From NCBI GenBank assembly GCA_030067055.1, contig JASJAL010000074.1:1-24340 (forward strand): a stretch of 24,340 nucleotides of DNA, written 5' to 3'. Origin of the DNA: Kiloniellales bacterium (GTDB taxonomy: Bacteria; Pseudomonadota; Alphaproteobacteria; Kiloniellales; JAKSBE01). The translations under genes were made by a program, and so were the position numbers. Within the stretch, counting starts at the first letter, position 1; each line of letters starts with the position of its first letter. Of this stretch, positions 22,733 through 24,340 are shown one piece after another. Below the pieces are notes generated by a model. That model did no database searches. It worked only from the letters and a program-made list of their open reading frames with translations, and was not told the origin of the DNA.

Positions 22733-22880
22733 GTTATCCTGCTGCCGGCATCATACAACTTGCGGCGTGAGGATGGGCCATATTTTCTGGCAAGATAGGA
22801 TGAACGCCGGGCCGGTCAAGCCCGCTCACGCCGCGAGAGCCAACGCGGGCCCCGACTTGGATTGGGAAAGGTGTCCTGGA

Positions 22881-23096
22881 ATGAAGGAGCTGCTGCGCAG
22901 CAACGACCTGGTCAAGATCTCCTGGCTTCGGGCGCTTCTGTCTGACTCCGGCATTCCGACCTTCGTCCTGGACGGCCACACCAGCGTCCTCGAGGGCTCG
23001 GCGGGGGCCATCCCGCGGCGGCTCTGCGTCGACGACGACGACTATAACCAGGCCCGGCGCCTGCTGGCCGAGGTCGGCGAGGAGCCGATTTCGTGA
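22881..23096 (+). CDS. DUF2007 family small protein
   Basis: 71 residues from the ATG at 22881, where the family consensus begins (MKELLRSNDLVKISWLRALL). The open frame reaches further upstream, but that part is not family-like. Further motifs are SDSGIPTFVLDGHTSVLEG, IPRRLCVDDDDYNQARRLLAE. DUF2007 proteins are described as putative signal-transducing, without a known reaction. Its stop overlaps the GTG start of the methyltransferase (GTGA), so the two are translationally coupled. That pairing is common in alphaproteobacteria. Confidence 0.85.
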   Translation: MKELLRSNDLVKISWLRALLSDSGIPTFVLDGHTSVLEGSAGAIPRRLCVDDDDYNQARRLLAEVGEEPIS

Positions 23097-23851
23097 CCCT
23101 CGAGGCCCGACCTGCCGTGACCGAGGACCGGCTGCTGGGCGGTCGGGTCCGCCTGATCCAGGCCGCCCGGGGCTATCGGGTGGCGATCGACCCGGTGATC
23201 CTGGCGGCGGCGGTGCCGGCCAGCGCAGGGGAAACGGCGCTCGACCTCGGTTGTGGAACCGGCGGGGCCGCCCTCTGCCTTCTGGCCCGGGTGCCTGGCA
23301 TCGCGGCGACCGGCCTGGAATGCGATCCGGCGACCGCCGCGCTGGCCCGGGACAACGCGGCGGCGAACGGCGTTGCCGACAGATTCCAAGTCCTGGAGGG
23401 CGAGCTTCTGGCGCCGCCAGAGACGCTGCGCCGGGCGCGCTTCGACCATGTCCTGCTCAATCCGCCCTACCTGGATCCGGCCCGGGCCCGCCTGCCCGAG
23501 GACGCGGACCGCCGCCGCAGCCACGGCGAGGGGGCGGCCGGCCTGGCCGACTGGCTCGACCTCGGACTGCGCCGGCTGCACGACGATGGGACCCTCAGCG
23601 TGATCCACCGGGCCGAGCGCCTGGACGAGATCCTTGCCGCTCTTTCCGGCCGCGCCGGCGGCATTGATATCTTTCCGCTCTGGCCGGGCGGTGACGAACC
23701 CAAGCCGGCGAAGCGAATGGTCGTCCGCGCGCGCAAGGGCAGCCGCGCACCTCTCAGACTTCATCCCGGCCTGGTGCTGCACCGCCCCGGCGGTGGCTAC
23801 ACCGCAGCGGCCGAGACGGTGCTGCGCGATGCCGCGGCGCTGCCGATCTAG
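23093..23851 (+). CDS. N6-adenine-type methyltransferase (TrmN6/YfiC-like)
   Basis: A class I SAM-dependent methyltransferase of 252 residues, starting with GTG at 23093 and overlapping the DUF2007 stop. The SAM-binding motif is ALDLGCGTGGAALCL (49-63), the acidic end of strand two is GLECDP, and the catalytic motif is NPPY (123-126, in HVLLNPPYLDP). NPPY marks amino-group methylation, and the protein resembles tRNA1(Val) A37 N6-methyltransferase, so a tRNA target is likely but other RNA or protein targets are possible. Two alternative-frame readings of this GC-rich gene are disregarded. Confidence 0.9.
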   Translation: MTLEARPAVTEDRLLGGRVRLIQAARGYRVAIDPVILAAAVPASAGETALDLGCGTGGAALCLLARVPGIAATGLECDPATAALARDNAAANGVADRFQVLEGELLAPPETLRRARFDHVLLNPPYLDPARARLPEDADRRRSHGEGAAGLADWLDLGLRRLHDDGTLSVIHRAERLDEILAALSGRAGGIDIFPLWPGGDEPKPAKRMVVRARKGSRAPLRLHPGLVLHRPGGGYTAAAETVLRDAAALPI

Positions 23852-23909
23852 GCTCCCTGCCGCACCTCTGCGCTTGGCAGCCGGGCCGGCAATCCTTATC
23901 TAGGCGCTC

Positions 23910-24340
23910 ATGGATATTGCCAGCCTCATCCACCGCTGCTCCTTCGGTCGCCTGCCCGAGCCGCCGCCGATCGTCACCGTGATCCGGCTCTCCGGCGTCA
24001 TCGGTTCGCTCGGCCCGCTGCGCAGCGGCCTGACCCTCAGCGATTTGGCGCCGGTCATCGAGCGGGCCTTCAAGGCGCCGCGCCTCGAGGCCGTGGCCCT
24101 TCAGGTTAACTCGCCGGGCGGCTCGCCGGTGCAGTCGGCCCTGATCGCCAGGCGAATCCGCGACCTCGCCGAGGAAAAGAAGATCCCGGTGGTGGCATTC
24201 TGCGAGGACGCAGCGGCCTCCGGCGGCTACTGGCTGGCCTGCGCCGCCGACGAGATTTTCGCCGACGAAAGCTCGATCCTCGGCTCGATCGGCGTGATCT
24301 CCGCCGGCTTCGGCTTTCCGGAACTGCTGAAGCGCTTCGG
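23910..24340 (+). CDS. S49 family peptidase (SppA/SohB-like), truncated by the window end
   Basis: The first 143 residues of a signal-peptide-peptidase-type serine protease. The ATG is at 23910, 58 bp after the methyltransferase. Seen: IVTVIRLSGVIG (21-32), ALQVNSPGGSPVQSALIARR (63-82), and the nucleophile motif AAASGGYWLACAADEI with Ser104, then SSILGSIGVISAGF. The catalytic Lys expected about 50 residues after the Ser falls beyond the window. No signal peptide or membrane anchor is visible at the N-terminus, so it may act from the cytoplasm, as some short S49 members do. Confidence 0.92.
   Translation, partial: MDIASLIHRCSFGRLPEPPPIVTVIRLSGVIGSLGPLRSGLTLSDLAPVIERAFKAPRLEAVALQVNSPGGSPVQSALIARRIRDLAEEKKIPVVAFCEDAAASGGYWLACAADEIFADESSILGSIGVISAGFGFPELLKRF

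Noticed and set aside
22761..22880. Upstream extension of the DUF2007 protein
   Set aside because: Family similarity starts at the ATG at 22881; the preceding 40 residues are not conserved-looking and overlap the promoter region.
1..24340. CRISPR arrays, transposases, integrases or known phage-defence systems
   Set aside because: No repeat-spacer pattern, terminal inverted repeats or recognisable proteins of these classes were seen on either strand.

Overview
The window is a GC-rich stretch of an alphaproteobacterial chromosome. It most resembles the marine, TRAP-transporter-rich Rhodospirillales/Kiloniellales type. This rests on four things: the TRAP content, the DUF2336 and PAS_5-type proteins, a BKACE enzyme, and the right-hand block of polyprenyl synthase, DUF2007 protein, NPPY methyltransferase and S49 peptidase, an order I recall from alphaproteobacteria. 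The species cannot be named from sequence alone.

Positions 1-7002 (+ strand): the 3' part of a beta-keto acid cleavage enzyme (BKACE) gene is followed by a TAXI-type TRAP uptake cluster. The cluster has two tandem paralogous periplasmic receptors with a strong terminator-like hairpin between them, one large fused permease with a C-terminal DUF3394-like region, a universal stress protein, and an exported SUMF1/FGE-fold protein. Positions 7086-9744 hold an unrecognised 250-residue protein (+), a Tat-type exported rhodanese (-) and a DUF2336 protein (+).

Positions 9820-16543 (- strand, read right to left) form what looks like one seven-gene operon: Tat-exported DctP receptor, DctQ, an unusually long DctM, a 60-residue membrane protein, an amidase-signature hydrolase, a 90-residue membrane protein and a second DctP receptor. 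The likely logic is import of an organic acid or amide and hydrolysis of an amide bond, but the substrate is not visible. Each of the two TRAP systems here has two receptors for one permease.

Positions 17007-19809 hold a small secreted hypothetical protein (+) and a CHASE-PAS-HisKA-HATPase sensor kinase (-) with no response regulator nearby. At 20157 lies a complete tRNA-Pro(CGG). Its 3' end, 32 bases including CCA, is repeated exactly 770 bp downstream. The two copies bracket a single XRE-family regulator gene, which looks like a minimal tRNA-integrated element or an island remnant.

Positions 21181-24340 are ordinary core chromosome: a PAS_5-like protein, polyprenyl diphosphate synthase (-), a DUF2007 protein, an N6-adenine-type methyltransferase, and an S49 peptidase cut by the window end. 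I saw no CRISPR array, transposase, integrase, rRNA or recognisable defence system. The most novel candidates are the tRNA-Pro-bracketed mini-element and the TRAP-amidase operon with its two unassigned small membrane proteins.
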